Origin: UBA1141 sp963665155
GTDB taxonomy: Bacteria; Chloroflexota; Dehalococcoidia; Lucifugimonadales; UBA3495
Direction of reading: 5' to 3'
Assembly: GCA_963665155.2 (NCBI GenBank)
Contig: CAXXFI010000002.1
Location: 806,001 to 870,000 of the forward strand
DNA length: 64,000 bases
Position numbers and translations under genes: made by a program. The stretch's first letter is position 1; each line of letters starts with the position of its first letter. Shown here one piece after another: positions 17,483-27,693 of this stretch. Under the pieces are notes generated by a model. It worked only from the letters and a program-made list of their open reading frames with translations. It had not been told where the DNA came from and did not search any database.

Positions 17483-19463
17483 GATTCCCTCGTAAAAACC
17501 CCTCGTCCTCCGGGGGCAAGGTGAGGATAATGTGGGGAAAGGGCGTTGGGGCAGCGCCTGGCCGAGGGAGGGGAGGATGTTCCGAATACGAGACCCGCAA
17601 GAGAGCCTCTGGCAGTCCCAGTTCCTGGTGACGCCGAAGAAGGCTAAGCGTCTGGAGAGAAGTTGGGCCGAGGTTTTCCGAAACGAGGCGCTCCCCCTGA
17701 TTGACGAGGAGCGCTTTGCTCCCATGTACTGCGTGGACAACGGCCGTCCCAACCGGGCGGTGCAGACCGTCCTCGGGGTCCACCTCCTCAAAGAGATGTT
17801 CAACCTCACCGACGATGAAGCTCTGGAACAACTAGAGTTCAACCTGCTCTGGCACCACGCCCTGCGGCTGGACATCGAGGAGACCCACCTGCCCCAGAAG
17901 ACCCTCCACAACTTCCGAGTTCGCCTGATGCAGCACGACGGTGGCCGGCTGGCTTTCCAGGAGACCACGGACCGGATCATCCAGGCGCTGGGCATACGCA
18001 CCGGAAAGCAACGCCTGGACTCCACCCACATCATGAGCAACATCGCCACACTCACCCGGCTGGGCCTGTTCTGTGAGACGATGCGGTTGTTCCTGCGGGC
18101 CTTGCGCTGGGAGCACCCAGAGCTTCGCCCTGGGGTTCCGGAGGGCCTCCTAGGGCGCTATTTGAAGGAAGAAGACGAGGCGACCCACTACGAGGACGCC
18201 CGCACGGGGGAGGGTCGGCGACGCCTTTCGGTCTGTGCCCGGGACCTCTACCGGCTGGTGGACCGGTTCCATGGCACGACTGCTGCCCAGCTGGAGGAGT
18301 ACCGGCTGCTGGAGCGGCTGCTGCGGGAGCAGTGCCATGTGGGCAAACACCGGGACGGGCGCCCCAGGGACGATGACGACGATGCTGGGGAATGCAAGGT
18401 GCCCGTGGCCTTGAAGGACCCGAAGCAGGTGTCCGCCGACTCGCTGCAATCGCCCCACGACCCGGATGTGACCTACAGCGGCCACAAGGGGAAGGGGTAC
18501 GAGGTGCAGGTGGCGGAGACCTGCCACGAGGAGAACGCCACCCAGCTCATCACCCACGTGGAGGTGACCCCCTCGAGTGGGAGCGACACCGACGTGAGCG
18601 TGCCGGTCGTTGACGGGCTCGCGGAGCGGAAGGTCCGACCGGACGAGCTCTTCGCCGACACGGCGTATGGGTCGGGCCGCAATGCCTTCGAAGCCTCGCG
18701 CCGGGGAACGGAACTGGTGAGCCCGGTGGCGGGGTCGGCGCCGGGGAACTCGCACGAAGGAGAGGGTGACGGACCACCGCCGCTCACCGCCGCGGACTTT
18801 CAGATCGACGTCACAGGGGAGCAGGCCACGGTGTGCCCCGCCGGCCACCCGTCCATCGAGGAGCACGAGTTGGAGGATGCGCCGGAGCGGGTAGAGGTCC
18901 ACTTTGCCAGGACAACATGCGAGCCCTGCCCCTTGCGGTCCCGTTGCCCAGTGAAGCTGGACCGGCGTGCGGGGGCCTACGTCCTCAAGGCGGACCTGGT
19001 GAAGGTGAACATCGAGCGGCGCCGGAGGGCCGAGGCCACCGAGGAGTGGCGCAAGCGGTATGCCATAAGGCCGGGATCGAGGGAACGAACTCCGAGCTGA
19101 AGCGCGCCCACGGGCTTGGGCGCTTGCGGGTGCGAGGGGGCCGTCGGGTGCGGCTTGCCGTCTACCTGAAGGCGTTGGCGTGCAACTTCAAGCGGATGGT
19201 CCATGCACGCCTGGTGGAGATGGAGAACACGGCTCAGCGGGCGGTCGGGACGGTACCTGCGGTCACGGCCGCATGAGGGCGCCGCTCCACAGCTTCCACC
19301 GGGTGCCCTGAGCCACGGAAGGGGTACCGCAACGGGATCACGCTTGTCCTGAGCGCGGCAGATGGTGCGGTGAGGCCAGCAGCCGGCATCCCGTGGCCTC
19401 CTCCCTTCCAGGCCCCTTCGCACGCCAGGGTTCATCTCAAACAGGCCTTTTTGCGAGGGAATC
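17483..19463 (+). mobile_element. IS1182-family insertion sequence, 1,981 bp
   Basis: Bounded by a 16-bp terminal inverted repeat GATTCCCTCGYAAAAA at 17483-17498 and, inverted, at 19448-19463 (one mismatch). It interrupts the DUF1800 gene; removing it restores the reading frame exactly. No target-site duplication is visible. It carries one frameshifted transposase gene. It is distinct from the CTAG-targeting IS at 47797. Confidence 0.9.
17532..19276 (+). pseudogene. IS1182-family transposase, frameshifted near the end
   Basis: The first frame (to 19100) carries the whole N-terminal DUF772-type region (PNRAVQTVLGVHLLKEMFNL, LPQKTLHNFRVRL) and DDE elements LDSTHIMSN, ADTAYGSGRN and the Cys-rich CEPCPLRSRCPV. 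The terminal part GIEGTNSELKRAHGLGRLRV...YLKALACNFKRM, holding the conserved Glu, is in another frame ending 19276. One base missing near 19069-19073 explains this. The likely true start is the ATG at 17577 (MFRIRDPQESLW). The copy is probably inactive unless the shift is an assembly error. Confidence 0.85.
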
Positions 19464-19600
19464 ATAGTTGCGGAACATGTCCAACTGCTCCAGCAATTGA
19501 TCGCAATTGTCCACCTTGGAGTTGCCAGTGGCGAAGACGTAGTGCCAGAAAAGCGACACCTTCTCGACCAGCGGATTGGGGCTGTTGATCATGTCTGCAG
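19464..19600 (-). pseudogene. DUF1800 protein, internal 5' fragment
   Basis: In this strand and frame the sequence reads INSPNPLVEKVSLFWHYVFA, then TGNSKVDNCDQLLEQLDMFRNY up to the IS border, a typical DUF1800 segment. The expected ~90-100 N-terminal residues are absent; upstream of about 19600 the frame has no family resemblance, so the gene also lost its 5' end, perhaps when the OLD-like gene came to lie here. Confidence 0.85.
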
Positions 19601-19825
19601 CGACTTGAGAAACGCGCTTAGGACAACTTGGTTCATGGCCTATTGATGGCTGACGATGCAGTCGCCCGAGGCTTTGAACCCCGTTGGCCTTGAAGGCGCT
19701 GAGGCTTGGCTTTCGCCTCTTTGCGTCGACCTGTTTGCCTTCTACCTCCGGCTCATGATCCAACTCCACAGTCGGCTCAGCATGCCCCTCCCCTTGGAGC
19801 GGACTGCTCCAACCGGGCGGCTGCC

Positions 19826-21835
19826 TCAATCGAGCATGGCATTTAGGTCTTGAAACAACGCCTCGAAACTGGTCAAGGCTTGGTCCATCTCCGGCAAGCT
19901 AAAATCAGGCCCCTGCTGGATCAGGAACTCTGCTGCCCGATATCGATCAAAACGCCCCGCAAAGCGCCCCGGCCCTCCAGGAAGCGAAGTCACCAAGTTC
20001 TCGGCTTCTTCCACCACCTTGGCAGACGGGTTTCCCGAGAGTTCGGTCGTTTGAATGTCGTCGTGCTGCAGGTTGTAAGCCAATCGCATCAAGTCCAGGT
20101 AGTTCCTACGCCCAATCACATCTTCAATATCGGCGTCAGCAATTCCGGGGGGCCTGTTCCCCGGCCTGTTTCCAATGTACTTATCGAAGGTCAGAACACG
20201 ACTTTGCCGCAGTAGTTCCGAGTTCCTTAGGTCAGAGTCAGAACCTGTGATTCCGTTGGCTCCCGTTACCACGGCCAAGCGAAGGTCTTTGCCAGCAAAA
20301 AGGGTTAGGAAGGCCCCGACTTTGTCGATGCCGCCGCCCGGTGTGACCACCCAACGTTCATCTAGTGTAGTCCTTCCCAAGGACTCCAGCCTGCGGTTGA
20401 GCCAATGGAAATAAAGGACCTCAGTGGGCCCTTCCAGCAAGACAGTGTGCTCGGCGACCGTGAAAGAACGAGACACTTCATAAGCCAATGCCGCCTTTAG
20501 CGGTTGGAGCGTCTCCTGGTTGGTGCTAAGCTCCTGATCGCCCACCGTTGTCCCCTGGTCTCTCCCGGAACCAGGCAACTGCCCTTCTGCCATTGGAGTT
20601 AAGACGTTTTCCACCGTCCGGGTGCGGTAAAGCTTGGAAGGGTCGATCATAAAGGGCGAGTGGGTCGTATAAATAACTTGGTAGCTTGGCGCTAGCCGCT
20701 CTTCAAAGTAACGCACCAGATCGGTCTGAGCGTTGGCGTGTAGGCTGAGACCAGGGTCATCAAAAAGCAAGATCAGGTTCTCACCCGGATTACTGCGGAT
20801 ATGATTAAACCAGATCACGAAGGAAAAAAACCAAATGAAGCCGGTGCTGCGTTCGTCGAAATTTATTGTGTCCCCGTGGCGGGTGTTCTGGATGCGGGTC
20901 CGGATAATCCAGCCTTCGTTGAAGGGCGCCGGATCCCCGGGAAATGCCTGCTGTAGCTGAAATTGAACCCGCAGATCTTGGTTCTGTGACCAATACTGAA
21001 ATACTTCCTGGGTAATACGATGGGAGGCCGCTTCCAGCTCCGCTGTCAGCATTTCGTGCTGGTCGACTCGCTCCAAATCGTCCACACTGCGCCCAACCGT
21101 CTCCAGCAAAGCGAGAAACACCTGGTCCCCTTCATCCAGATTGTTGGTCTGCGCTCTGGCCCGCAGGTCATTTACCGCAATTTGGCCGGGCATTCGCAAA
21201 TACTCGGAGAAGTAAGCAAATTTGGGCAGGCGGCGAAGAAGCATGTGAGCCACGGTTTCATGAGCATTGTTGGTCCGGAAATTGGAGACGACCGCAGCGA
21301 AAACTTCGTGCAGCCGGTCGGAGCGCGGTTCCATGTCGCTTAGAGTACGGTGTAACTCGGCTAGGCTTTCGAGGTCCTGAACGGCCTGCAATTCTTCCTG
21401 GTCCAAATCGAAGGATGAGATGAGGTGCCTTACAATGGCGGTCTCATTCAATGCGAACGTAAGCACCGTCTTGTTGTCGTAGCCCTTTTGGATCTTAATC
21501 ATTTGAACCTGCCGGGCGGCGGGCCCGATCACAGGCTCCAAGTAGGCAACGTCATTGGGGCTCAGGTCCCAGGTCGTGGTCAGCGCTTCGGCGGGCTCGT
21601 CGTTAGCCCTCTGCTGATATTCCATCATGAACCGGCGGGGATACTCGAAAATATTGAAATCCGTTGCGCTTGGATCCGTCGAGTTTAATTTACCGATGGA
21701 CCTGAGTATTGCGGTTTTACCGGATTCATTCTTTCCCACCAGGCAAGTCACATTTGCATCGACCGAAAATTCAGTCGAGTCGTTGATACTCTTGAAGTTC
21801 TTTATTTGGACGGTTTTCAGGATCATTGCGGACAT
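19826..21835 (-). CDS. OLD-family ATPase with TOPRIM-like domain
   Basis: About 669 residues from ATG 21835. N-terminal ATPase: VQIKNFKSIND, Walker A VGKNESGKTA (about 34-43), signature-like RSTGFIWFFSF, Walker B NLILLFDDPGLSLHANAQ and a switch TTHSPFMI. The C-terminal TOPRIM domain has VLLEGPTEVLYFHWL with the conserved Glu and a TPGGGIDKV strand. The place of the DxD motif reads LAVVTGANG, without the metal-binding Asp pair. OLD proteins are nucleases in phage defence; here the nuclease may be inactive or divergent. It lies in a rearranged area between the broken DUF1800 gene and an IS701 remnant, consistent with horizontal transfer. Confidence 0.8.
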   Translation of the reverse strand: MSAMILKTVQIKNFKSINDSTEFSVDANVTCLVGKNESGKTAILRSIGKLNSTDPSATDFNIFEYPRRFMMEYQQRANDEPAEALTTTWDLSPNDVAYLEPVIGPAARQVQMIKIQKGYDNKTVLTFALNETAIVRHLISSFDLDQEELQAVQDLESLAELHRTLSDMEPRSDRLHEVFAAVVSNFRTNNAHETVAHMLLRRLPKFAYFSEYLRMPGQIAVNDLRARAQTNNLDEGDQVFLALLETVGRSVDDLERVDQHEMLTAELEAASHRITQEVFQYWSQNQDLRVQFQLQQAFPGDPAPFNEGWIIRTRIQNTRHGDTINFDERSTGFIWFFSFVIWFNHIRSNPGENLILLFDDPGLSLHANAQTDLVRYFEERLAPSYQVIYTTHSPFMIDPSKLYRTRTVENVLTPMAEGQLPGSGRDQGTTVGDQELSTNQETLQPLKAALAYEVSRSFTVAEHTVLLEGPTEVLYFHWLNRRLESLGRTTLDERWVVTPGGGIDKVGAFLTLFAGKDLRLAVVTGANGITGSDSDLRNSELLRQSRVLTFDKYIGNRPGNRPPGIADADIEDVIGRRNYLDLMRLAYNLQHDDIQTTELSGNPSAKVVEEAENLVTSLPGGPGRFAGRFDRYRAAEFLIQQGPDFSLPEMDQALTSFEALFQDLNAMLD

Positions 21836-21927
21836 CAAGATTAATGGTTCAATCCACTGATTTCACTATTGTACTACTCAATTAAGGCCGGGTATTCTAT
21901 GGCTTTTGATAGATTGAGCCAATAACC

Positions 21928-22070
21928 GTGATTTTGCGGCCACGTTGGGGATTGCTCGCATTGCTATTGCTGCGGTACGACAATCCCGGTCTGGACAAGG
22001 GGCTGTATCTGCCCGAGAGTTGGACCTCGGACAAAGACCGGTACTCTGCGTTCCATTCTTGGTATGCGTT
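21928..22070 (+). pseudogene. IS701-like transposase remnant
   Basis: One frame reads YDNPGLDKGLYLPESWTSDKD, close to the (D)RxLYLPxxWtxDxxR motif of IS701-family transposases. Only this short core is recognisable; the frame soon loses similarity. Degraded element. Confidence 0.5.
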
Positions 22071-22720
22071 AATGCAAGTCTGGAAAGTTACTTTGGAAGC
22101 AGCGTCTTTCGGGCATCGCTTTCGAGCATCAGATGTAGCTCCGGAGCCTTCCTGCGACTATTTGTCGCGAATGGGACAAAAGACCGTTGCTGGGGGACCG
22201 CAACCGAGCCATCACTTCTTGCCGCGCATATCCCCCTAGAGGTCTGGCCGGAAAGCCATTGGCCGGGTTTCGCGCTACGCCAAGCAGACGTATTCCAGTC
22301 TTATACGGTATAATAGTATATGTAATACGTTTCAATAAGCCCGGCAACTGTTACTTCGATAATCGACGTTAAGAAAACGACGGCTTGGGGAGAATCGGGG
22401 TTTCCGTCCGAGTTTCTAGAAGCACAAATCCCCTTGAGCGCACAAATCCCGCTTCATGGTTTATAATCAGCCCTACGCCAAGTATCCCCGGATGACAACG
22501 GTTGACATGGGACCGGATATTACAGAATTCTGCGCCGGTTCGGTGAATTCTGCGCCGGTTCGGTGGCTCTTTGATTCGGGTTAAGCATCTGGGATACCCG
22601 GAATTACGGGTGCGAAAAAATTACAGTGGTTGAATCTACTCCAACGGGCCGGCCCGGAGTAATGCTAGGAACTTCTGGGGCTGGCTGACGGGGTGGCCAT
22701 CATAACTTGGGAAGGACTTG
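22071..22720. other. Long non-coding stretch
   Basis: No gene seen. It contains a perfect two-copy 20-bp tandem repeat (GAATTCTGCGCCGGTTCGGT at 22525-22544 and 22545-22564) and TATAAT-like hexamers near 22309 and 22460. A TTGACA lies near 22502, without a convincing -10 at the right spacing. Confidence 0.5.
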
Positions 22721-23509
22721 ATGAGTAAGTTTATAGACCGATTGGACCGTATTATGGAAGGTACCCGGGCCGCCATGGGATTTGGCGTGCGCCGGGAACA
22801 AAAATCGCCTGGAATGGCCTTACTGGCAATAGTTTCCGGGTCTGACGCTAAAGCGTTGCAGCAAGTCGCCGAATTGAACCCGGATGGGGTTTTGGTTTCC
22901 GGAGTTGACGGTCCGGCGAAGCTTAAAGAAGCTTGCCAGACCCTGGGCGAGAGCATTCCTTGGGGGAAACCGGTCACATCATTGACCGAGGATGAAGCTA
23001 ATGCCTACGAAAAGGAAGGCTGCGACCTGCTAGCCTTCTCATTGCAAGGCACCAGTTTGGCGGCGGTAGGTTCCGAAGAGGTTGCGCGGATCTTGCGGGT
23101 CGACATTACCATGGACCCGGAGCAGTTGCGGGTCATCGATGCCTTGCCCGTAGATGTGCTGCTAATCAGCGGCCCGAGCGAAACATCCGCGTGGTCATTG
23201 GAAGACCTGATGGCTGTTGCCGGAGTATCCCGCCGGGTCAACAAGTACGTAATTGTTGAAACGTCGCAACTCCCCGGTGCCAAAGAACTGGAATCTTTGC
23301 GCAGCGCCGGGATCAACGGATTGGCTGTGGACGTGGCAAAAGTGCCTGCGGAAAAGCTGACCGAGTTGCGGAAAGCCCAAGAGGATATGCCTCGCCAACG
23401 TCCGAACAAGAGGGATAGAACCGTGGCCATACTCCCCCATTCCGCATTTCCTTACGGGAGCAGTTCGGAACCCCAGGAACCGGAGCCCGACGAAGAAGAC
23501 GACGAATAA
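22721..23509 (+). CDS. Conserved-looking protein, unknown function
   Basis: About 262 residues from ATG 22721 (GGAAGG site 5-6 nt upstream; a TTG one codon earlier is less likely). I do not recognise a named family. The pattern of alternating strands and helices (LLAIVSG..., DGVLVSGVDG, CDLLAFSLQG, VDVLLISGP, VNKYVIVETS, GINGLAVDVAK) is that of a TIM-barrel, perhaps without catalytic residues. The C-terminus is a Pro/acidic tail (EPEPDEEDDE). No membrane segment. It precedes the site-2 protease gene. Confidence 0.7.
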   Translation: MSKFIDRLDRIMEGTRAAMGFGVRREQKSPGMALLAIVSGSDAKALQQVAELNPDGVLVSGVDGPAKLKEACQTLGESIPWGKPVTSLTEDEANAYEKEGCDLLAFSLQGTSLAAVGSEEVARILRVDITMDPEQLRVIDALPVDVLLISGPSETSAWSLEDLMAVAGVSRRVNKYVIVETSQLPGAKELESLRSAGINGLAVDVAKVPAEKLTELRKAQEDMPRQRPNKRDRTVAILPHSAFPYGSSSEPQEPEPDEEDDE

Positions 23510-23664
23510 ATCCCGTCAGCAGTCTGCCGGGATTCTCGTCCTGCCAGGAGTCTTCTTTTGTTTGGAGTTCCCTGGGTGCGCCCGGGGCCTGCTTCGTTCC
23601 CCACAATTATCCGTTCTTAACCTGCTGGAAACTCGCCGGACAACGCACCTAGCCGGGGTAATAC

Positions 23665-24366
23665 ATGTTGCTGGGTAACTATGGACTCCTTCTAGACGAC
23701 CCGGCTTCGTTCATAAGGCTGACCTTGGTGGTGGCGTTTTCCTTGGTCGTGGCCGTCACCATCCACGAATTTAGCCATGCCTTGGTGGCCAATGGCTTGG
23801 GCGACACCACCGCAAAGCGCTTGGGACGATTGAGCCTGAACCCCATTCGGCACTTGGACCCAAGCGGCACGGTCATGATTCTTGTAGCCGGATTCGGCTG
23901 GGGAAAACCGGTCCCTATCGACCCGCGTCAGCTAGCCCACGGTAACACCGGCACCGCTTTAGTTGCTGCGGCCGGACCATTTTCCAACCTGGTACTGGCT
24001 TTCGTAATAGCTGTGCCGATTAAACTGGGGGCGCTGGGTTCGACCCATCCGGACTTGAGACGCATATCCCATGTGATGACCGGTGGTTTTACCGAAGGGT
24101 TGGCGGATATTGCGGGACTGGTAATTTTTTTCAACCTGCTGTTGGCAGTTTTTAACCTGATCCCCCTTTCTCCTCTGGACGGTTCCAAAGTTATGGCCGG
24201 GTTTGTGCCCGCCGAGCACACGTCAGCCTACAACCGCTTGCAGCAAAGCGGACCAGCCATCCTGGTAGGGATTATTCTGCTTGATTTTACTTTGGGCCTG
24301 GGGATACTCTGGGGCATTATCGGCCCAGTGGTGCGAACCCTCACCTTGGCTGCCATTGGTGGCTGA
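23665..24366 (+). CDS. Site-2 protease family (M50) membrane metallopeptidase
   Basis: A 233-residue intramembrane protease with about five to six hydrophobic segments. The zinc site HEFSHALVANGLGD (about residues 34-47) and the distal NLIPLSPLDGSKV motif (about 166-178) with its Asp are intact. Small members of this kind cleave membrane-bound substrates, sometimes anti-sigma factors; the target is unknown. The ATG gives a normal length for the compact subfamily. Confidence 0.9.
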   Translation: MLLGNYGLLLDDPASFIRLTLVVAFSLVVAVTIHEFSHALVANGLGDTTAKRLGRLSLNPIRHLDPSGTVMILVAGFGWGKPVPIDPRQLAHGNTGTALVAAAGPFSNLVLAFVIAVPIKLGALGSTHPDLRRISHVMTGGFTEGLADIAGLVIFFNLLLAVFNLIPLSPLDGSKVMAGFVPAEHTSAYNRLQQSGPAILVGIILLDFTLGLGILWGIIGPVVRTLTLAAIGG

Positions 24367-24741
24367 CCCTAATCGTGCCAGCGCAGCTTTTGCTGAGGCT
24401 ACGACCGAGTCTAAGACACAGGCTTCTACCGAGACTACAAGCGACACTACGAGTTCACACCTGAGCAGGCATGATAGAATAAACCCGAAAATCCGAGGCG
24501 GGCTTGTTCCGTGCCTGTCCAAAACCAGTCCGCTTCTCATCACCGGGCGAGAAAGGCGCGCTTTTGCCGAAGTTCCTGAGACTGAGGCTTTCCGGTAAAA
24601 CCGGTTCCTGTCATTCGGGGCCAAAACCGTGCATCTTCTGTTTCTTGTGTCGTTCTGATATGCCTAGCCGCTCCACTCCCAGGAATAATACCAAGGTGGT
24701 CGGCACGCGATTCTCATTCATCAAGCCGGGGGAAACCACAC
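24367..24741. other. Intergenic stretch, nothing recognised
   Basis: No gene, RNA gene or strong hairpin that I can support. Open frames here are short and lack ribosome sites. Confidence 0.5.
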
Positions 24742-25194
24742 ATGTCCGAAGACCAGTCTGGATTTGAACCCATCGACCTTCACGGAGTGGTACTGCCGGA
24801 CGAAGGCATTGTAGAGCTCTCCGATAAGCTGACCGGGTACATGACCGAGATACAACTGGACGGTCTACCCGATGTCATAGGCCAGGTGCTGGACGACTTT
24901 TTGGAACAATGCGGGGGAATGCCGGAGGACCTAACCAATCCCGAGGCCTTTGAGCAAATAACCAGAAATCAACTGGCGGTGACCCTTGCCTATCAATTGG
25001 GTAGGCTGGAAGGACGCTCCCCGCAGGTAGTCGATCTTCTGGTGAGGCAGTCTGTCCAAAAGTGGGGCGCTCACCCCGTAGCGGATTCCCCGGACATTTC
25101 CGACGAGGACTTGGCAAAGCCCAAAGAACTGGTTTATCCACGGTTGCGCCGGCTGGAATACCTCGACCCCAACGCAGGAGACGAATCAAAATGA
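24742..25194 (+). CDS. Hypothetical protein
   Basis: A 150-residue soluble, acidic, mainly helical protein. I do not recognise it. A GGGGGAAA site precedes the ATG. The C-terminal part (ELVYPRLRRLEYLDPN) is basic. No membrane segment, Cys pair or known motif. Confidence 0.65.
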   Translation: MSEDQSGFEPIDLHGVVLPDEGIVELSDKLTGYMTEIQLDGLPDVIGQVLDDFLEQCGGMPEDLTNPEAFEQITRNQLAVTLAYQLGRLEGRSPQVVDLLVRQSVQKWGAHPVADSPDISDEDLAKPKELVYPRLRRLEYLDPNAGDESK

Positions 25195-25321
25195 AATCGC
25201 ACCCTGATTAACCTAAAGCGGCGTAACACAAAGCCACGTCACGCAAAGTTAAGTAATGCAATTAACGGGTCAACCCGCGAGCGGTAATTCCTCCGCAACT
25301 TATTTGCCAAAGGAGTAGCTA

Positions 25322-26503
25322 ATGACAACCTCATCTCCAGCTTACGACCTGGTATTGAACGGCGGTACGCTCCTCGATCCTGCTCAAGGGATCAACGACC
25401 GCCGGGACATCGCCTTCAAAGACGGTCTTGTAGCCAACGTGGCGGAACGCATCGACCCGGCGTCTGGATCGGCCGCGGTTGATGTATCCGGCAAATTAGT
25501 TACGCCCGGTCTAATTGACCTCCACGGTCACTTTTACCACGGCGGCAACTCCACTGCGGTGCACCCGGACCAGATTTGCCTATCTTCGGGCACTACCACC
25601 GGCGTCGATGCTGGCAGCGCCGGATTTCAGAATTTTCTGGCCATGCGCGACTACGTCTTCCCAGCCCACAAGACCCGGTTGTTGGCATTTCTCCACATCG
25701 GGGCTGTGGGTCTGGCTGCGAACCGACTACTGGGCGGTGGCCTTCACGACATGCGTATCATCGACGTTGACCAGACTGCCGACGCAATCAAAGATAACCC
25801 AGGGTTTTGCTTCGGAGTCAAAGTGCGAATGCATGTTAACGCCGTGGCCTACTGGAACGCCCACGAGGCGATGAAAGCCGCCCGTGCCGTTGCGGACAAA
25901 ACAGGGACAAGGTTGATGGTTCACGTCAGCGGGACGCCCATACCCCTGCCCGAGATTCTGGAGTACCTGGGGCCCGGGGACATTTCCACGCACGCCTTTA
26001 ACGGCAATCCTGAATCGATCCTGGACGGAAGAGGAAAATTGAGGCCCGAAGTGCGGGCTGCGGCCGACCGGGGCGTAATCATGGATGTGGCCCACGCAGG
26101 GGTTCACTGCGATCTTGACGTGGTCAGAGGGTCAATGGAGCAAGGCTTGCTGCCGGACACCATCAGCACCGACATTCACAACCCTCCGCCGGACCGGACA
26201 GTGTACCTCATGAACGACTTAGTCAGTAATTTCCACGCCTTGGGCATGCCCTTGGCCGATGCGGTCGCTGCAGCAACAAGCAAGCCAGCGCACGTGCTTG
26301 GGCTCCAAGATTCCCTGGGCTCCCTAGCAGTCGGCATGTCCGGTGACGCTGCTGTGTTCGACCATCGAGAAGGCCGATTTGTGTGGCACGACATGTCCGG
26401 GCATTCGGTCGACGGTAAAGTACGGTTGGACACATTCCTCACCGTGCGGGCCGGAGCAGTTGCTTGGCGGGAGGGCCGCCTGACCCAGATGGGTGAATGT
26501 TAG
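25322..26503 (+). CDS. Amidohydrolase/deacetylase-family metalloenzyme
   Basis: A 393-residue amidohydrolase with the dihydroorotase-like layout. An N-terminal beta-sandwich starts YDLVLNGGTLLDPAQGIND. Metal site 1 is LVTPGLIDLHGHFYH (about 59-73). Further ligands are in KVRMHVNAVAYW (the KVR Lys may be the bridging residue), LMVHVSGTP and STHAFNG. ISTDIHNP supplies the late Asp. It ends with a GDAAVFD beta-sandwich return. Likely hydrolyses a cyclic amide or N-acyl substrate; substrate unknown. A strong AAAGGAG site sets the start. Confidence 0.88.
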   Translation: MTTSSPAYDLVLNGGTLLDPAQGINDRRDIAFKDGLVANVAERIDPASGSAAVDVSGKLVTPGLIDLHGHFYHGGNSTAVHPDQICLSSGTTTGVDAGSAGFQNFLAMRDYVFPAHKTRLLAFLHIGAVGLAANRLLGGGLHDMRIIDVDQTADAIKDNPGFCFGVKVRMHVNAVAYWNAHEAMKAARAVADKTGTRLMVHVSGTPIPLPEILEYLGPGDISTHAFNGNPESILDGRGKLRPEVRAAADRGVIMDVAHAGVHCDLDVVRGSMEQGLLPDTISTDIHNPPPDRTVYLMNDLVSNFHALGMPLADAVAAATSKPAHVLGLQDSLGSLAVGMSGDAAVFDHREGRFVWHDMSGHSVDGKVRLDTFLTVRAGAVAWREGRLTQMGEC

Positions 26504-26582
26504 GTATAAACCATTTCGCGGTGGCACTTCCGGGATCTTGGCGCCGCCGCTCTAGGTTCCTGACCTGATCTGCTCAATTTAG

Positions 26583-27365
26583 TTAATCGGACAGAGAACC
26601 AAGGGTAGAGGACACCGTGGCCGTGAGACTTCCATCCAGGTGGAACACAAAGTCGATTGGCTCTCCATCGGGGAAGATTGAACGCTCCAAGGCCACCATG
26701 ATCATAGGCGCCAGCAAAAATGGGCGTTCCCTTCCTTGAGGGGAATCATCCAACTCCAATTGTATGTCGGCTCTTGCTGCCGTACCGTCTTGACCGGGTT
26801 CAAGCGAGAATCCCACCACCGAAAGTGGGTCCCCTTGAAACGGTCTCCACATTAGATAGGCGGCAAGCAGAATTGAATTCGGGAAGTCCATACGCCCCAG
26901 ACTGCTGCCCGTCCCCCTGGAAACCCTGATCTTTGCCTTTATTTGGAAAGCGTCCAATTCTTCTTGACTGGTGATCACAAAACCCCGAAGTTTTTCTTCC
27001 AAGGGTCCCACTTGTTCCTCGGGCCTCGGCGATACCCATCCACTATTGACGTATCTCCATTGTTGCAATGGGTCAGTCTGCCCTTCGTCAGCAATCGCAG
27101 CCGGATTATCTGAGTCAGCGCCTGTGTCCGGGGCTGCGTCGTCGGAGTCTTGGGTAGCTACAGTTGGCGTTGGCGCCGAGGTAGCGGCGGCTTGGGGAGC
27201 GCTTGTAGGCGATTGCAGCGAAGTGGCGGGCGTGTTTTGATTGGCGGCTGAAGTAATCCCGGCTTTGGTAATCAAAGAAGGGGAGTCGCTTCCACCGCAA
27301 GCAAAAACCAACGCAGTGATTGCAATCGCCAATAGGAAGGCAGGAGAATATTTCTTCAAAGTCAT
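26583..27365 (-). CDS. Lipoprotein of unknown function
   Basis: 260 residues with lipobox LVFACG (Cys23), then a long Ala/Thr/Ser/Pro/Gln linker to about residue 95, then a folded domain (WRYVNSGWVSPRP...VFHLDGSLTATVSS) that I do not recognise. Exposed on the outer face of the membrane. It is convergent with the amidohydrolase and divergent from PAC2, so it probably has its own promoter. Confidence 0.7.
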   Translation of the reverse strand: MTLKKYSPAFLLAIAITALVFACGGSDSPSLITKAGITSAANQNTPATSLQSPTSAPQAAATSAPTPTVATQDSDDAAPDTGADSDNPAAIADEGQTDPLQQWRYVNSGWVSPRPEEQVGPLEEKLRGFVITSQEELDAFQIKAKIRVSRGTGSSLGRMDFPNSILLAAYLMWRPFQGDPLSVVGFSLEPGQDGTAARADIQLELDDSPQGRERPFLLAPMIMVALERSIFPDGEPIDFVFHLDGSLTATVSSTLGSLSD

Positions 27366-27693
27366 CGCCGTCTATCTACCGATTCTCTTCTTAATCTATT
27401 GCCGCATTTGCCCTGAATAAGACCCAACTTCGGATAAAACCCAACTTCCAGTAATACCCAGCTTCCAGTCCTGAGATTTCAGAACGGAACCTCCGGCCCG
27501 AGAAACATAGTATCAATTCTGCTTGCTATAAACCAATACGTCCTATAGGGAAACATCGTATTTAGCCAGGTGCGTAACCAGGCTTTGGCCAAGGCTTACA
27601 TGTCGTGTCCAAGGCCCCCCAATCCGCCAAAATCCTCATACCAGGTGCGAGTCCTGTCTTGAAAATGAGAAAAAGGACTGTCAGACTGTATAT
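27366..27693. other. Intergenic region with imperfect short repeats
   Basis: Three imperfect tandem ~17-bp units (ACCCAACTTC..., ACCCAACTTCCAGTAAT, ACCCAGCTTCCAGTCCT) lie at about 27421-27473. No gene seen. Confidence 0.5.

Noticed and set aside
16445..18055. One continuous 536-codon minus-strand gene
   Set aside because: Only the part below 17482 is DUF1800; the 5' half is the antisense of the inserted transposase.
18150..18902. 250-codon minus-strand frame inside the first IS
   Set aside because: Shadow of the GC-rich transposase gene.
24281..24598. 105-codon frame after the site-2 protease
   Set aside because: Starts inside the protease gene in another frame and shows no conserved features.
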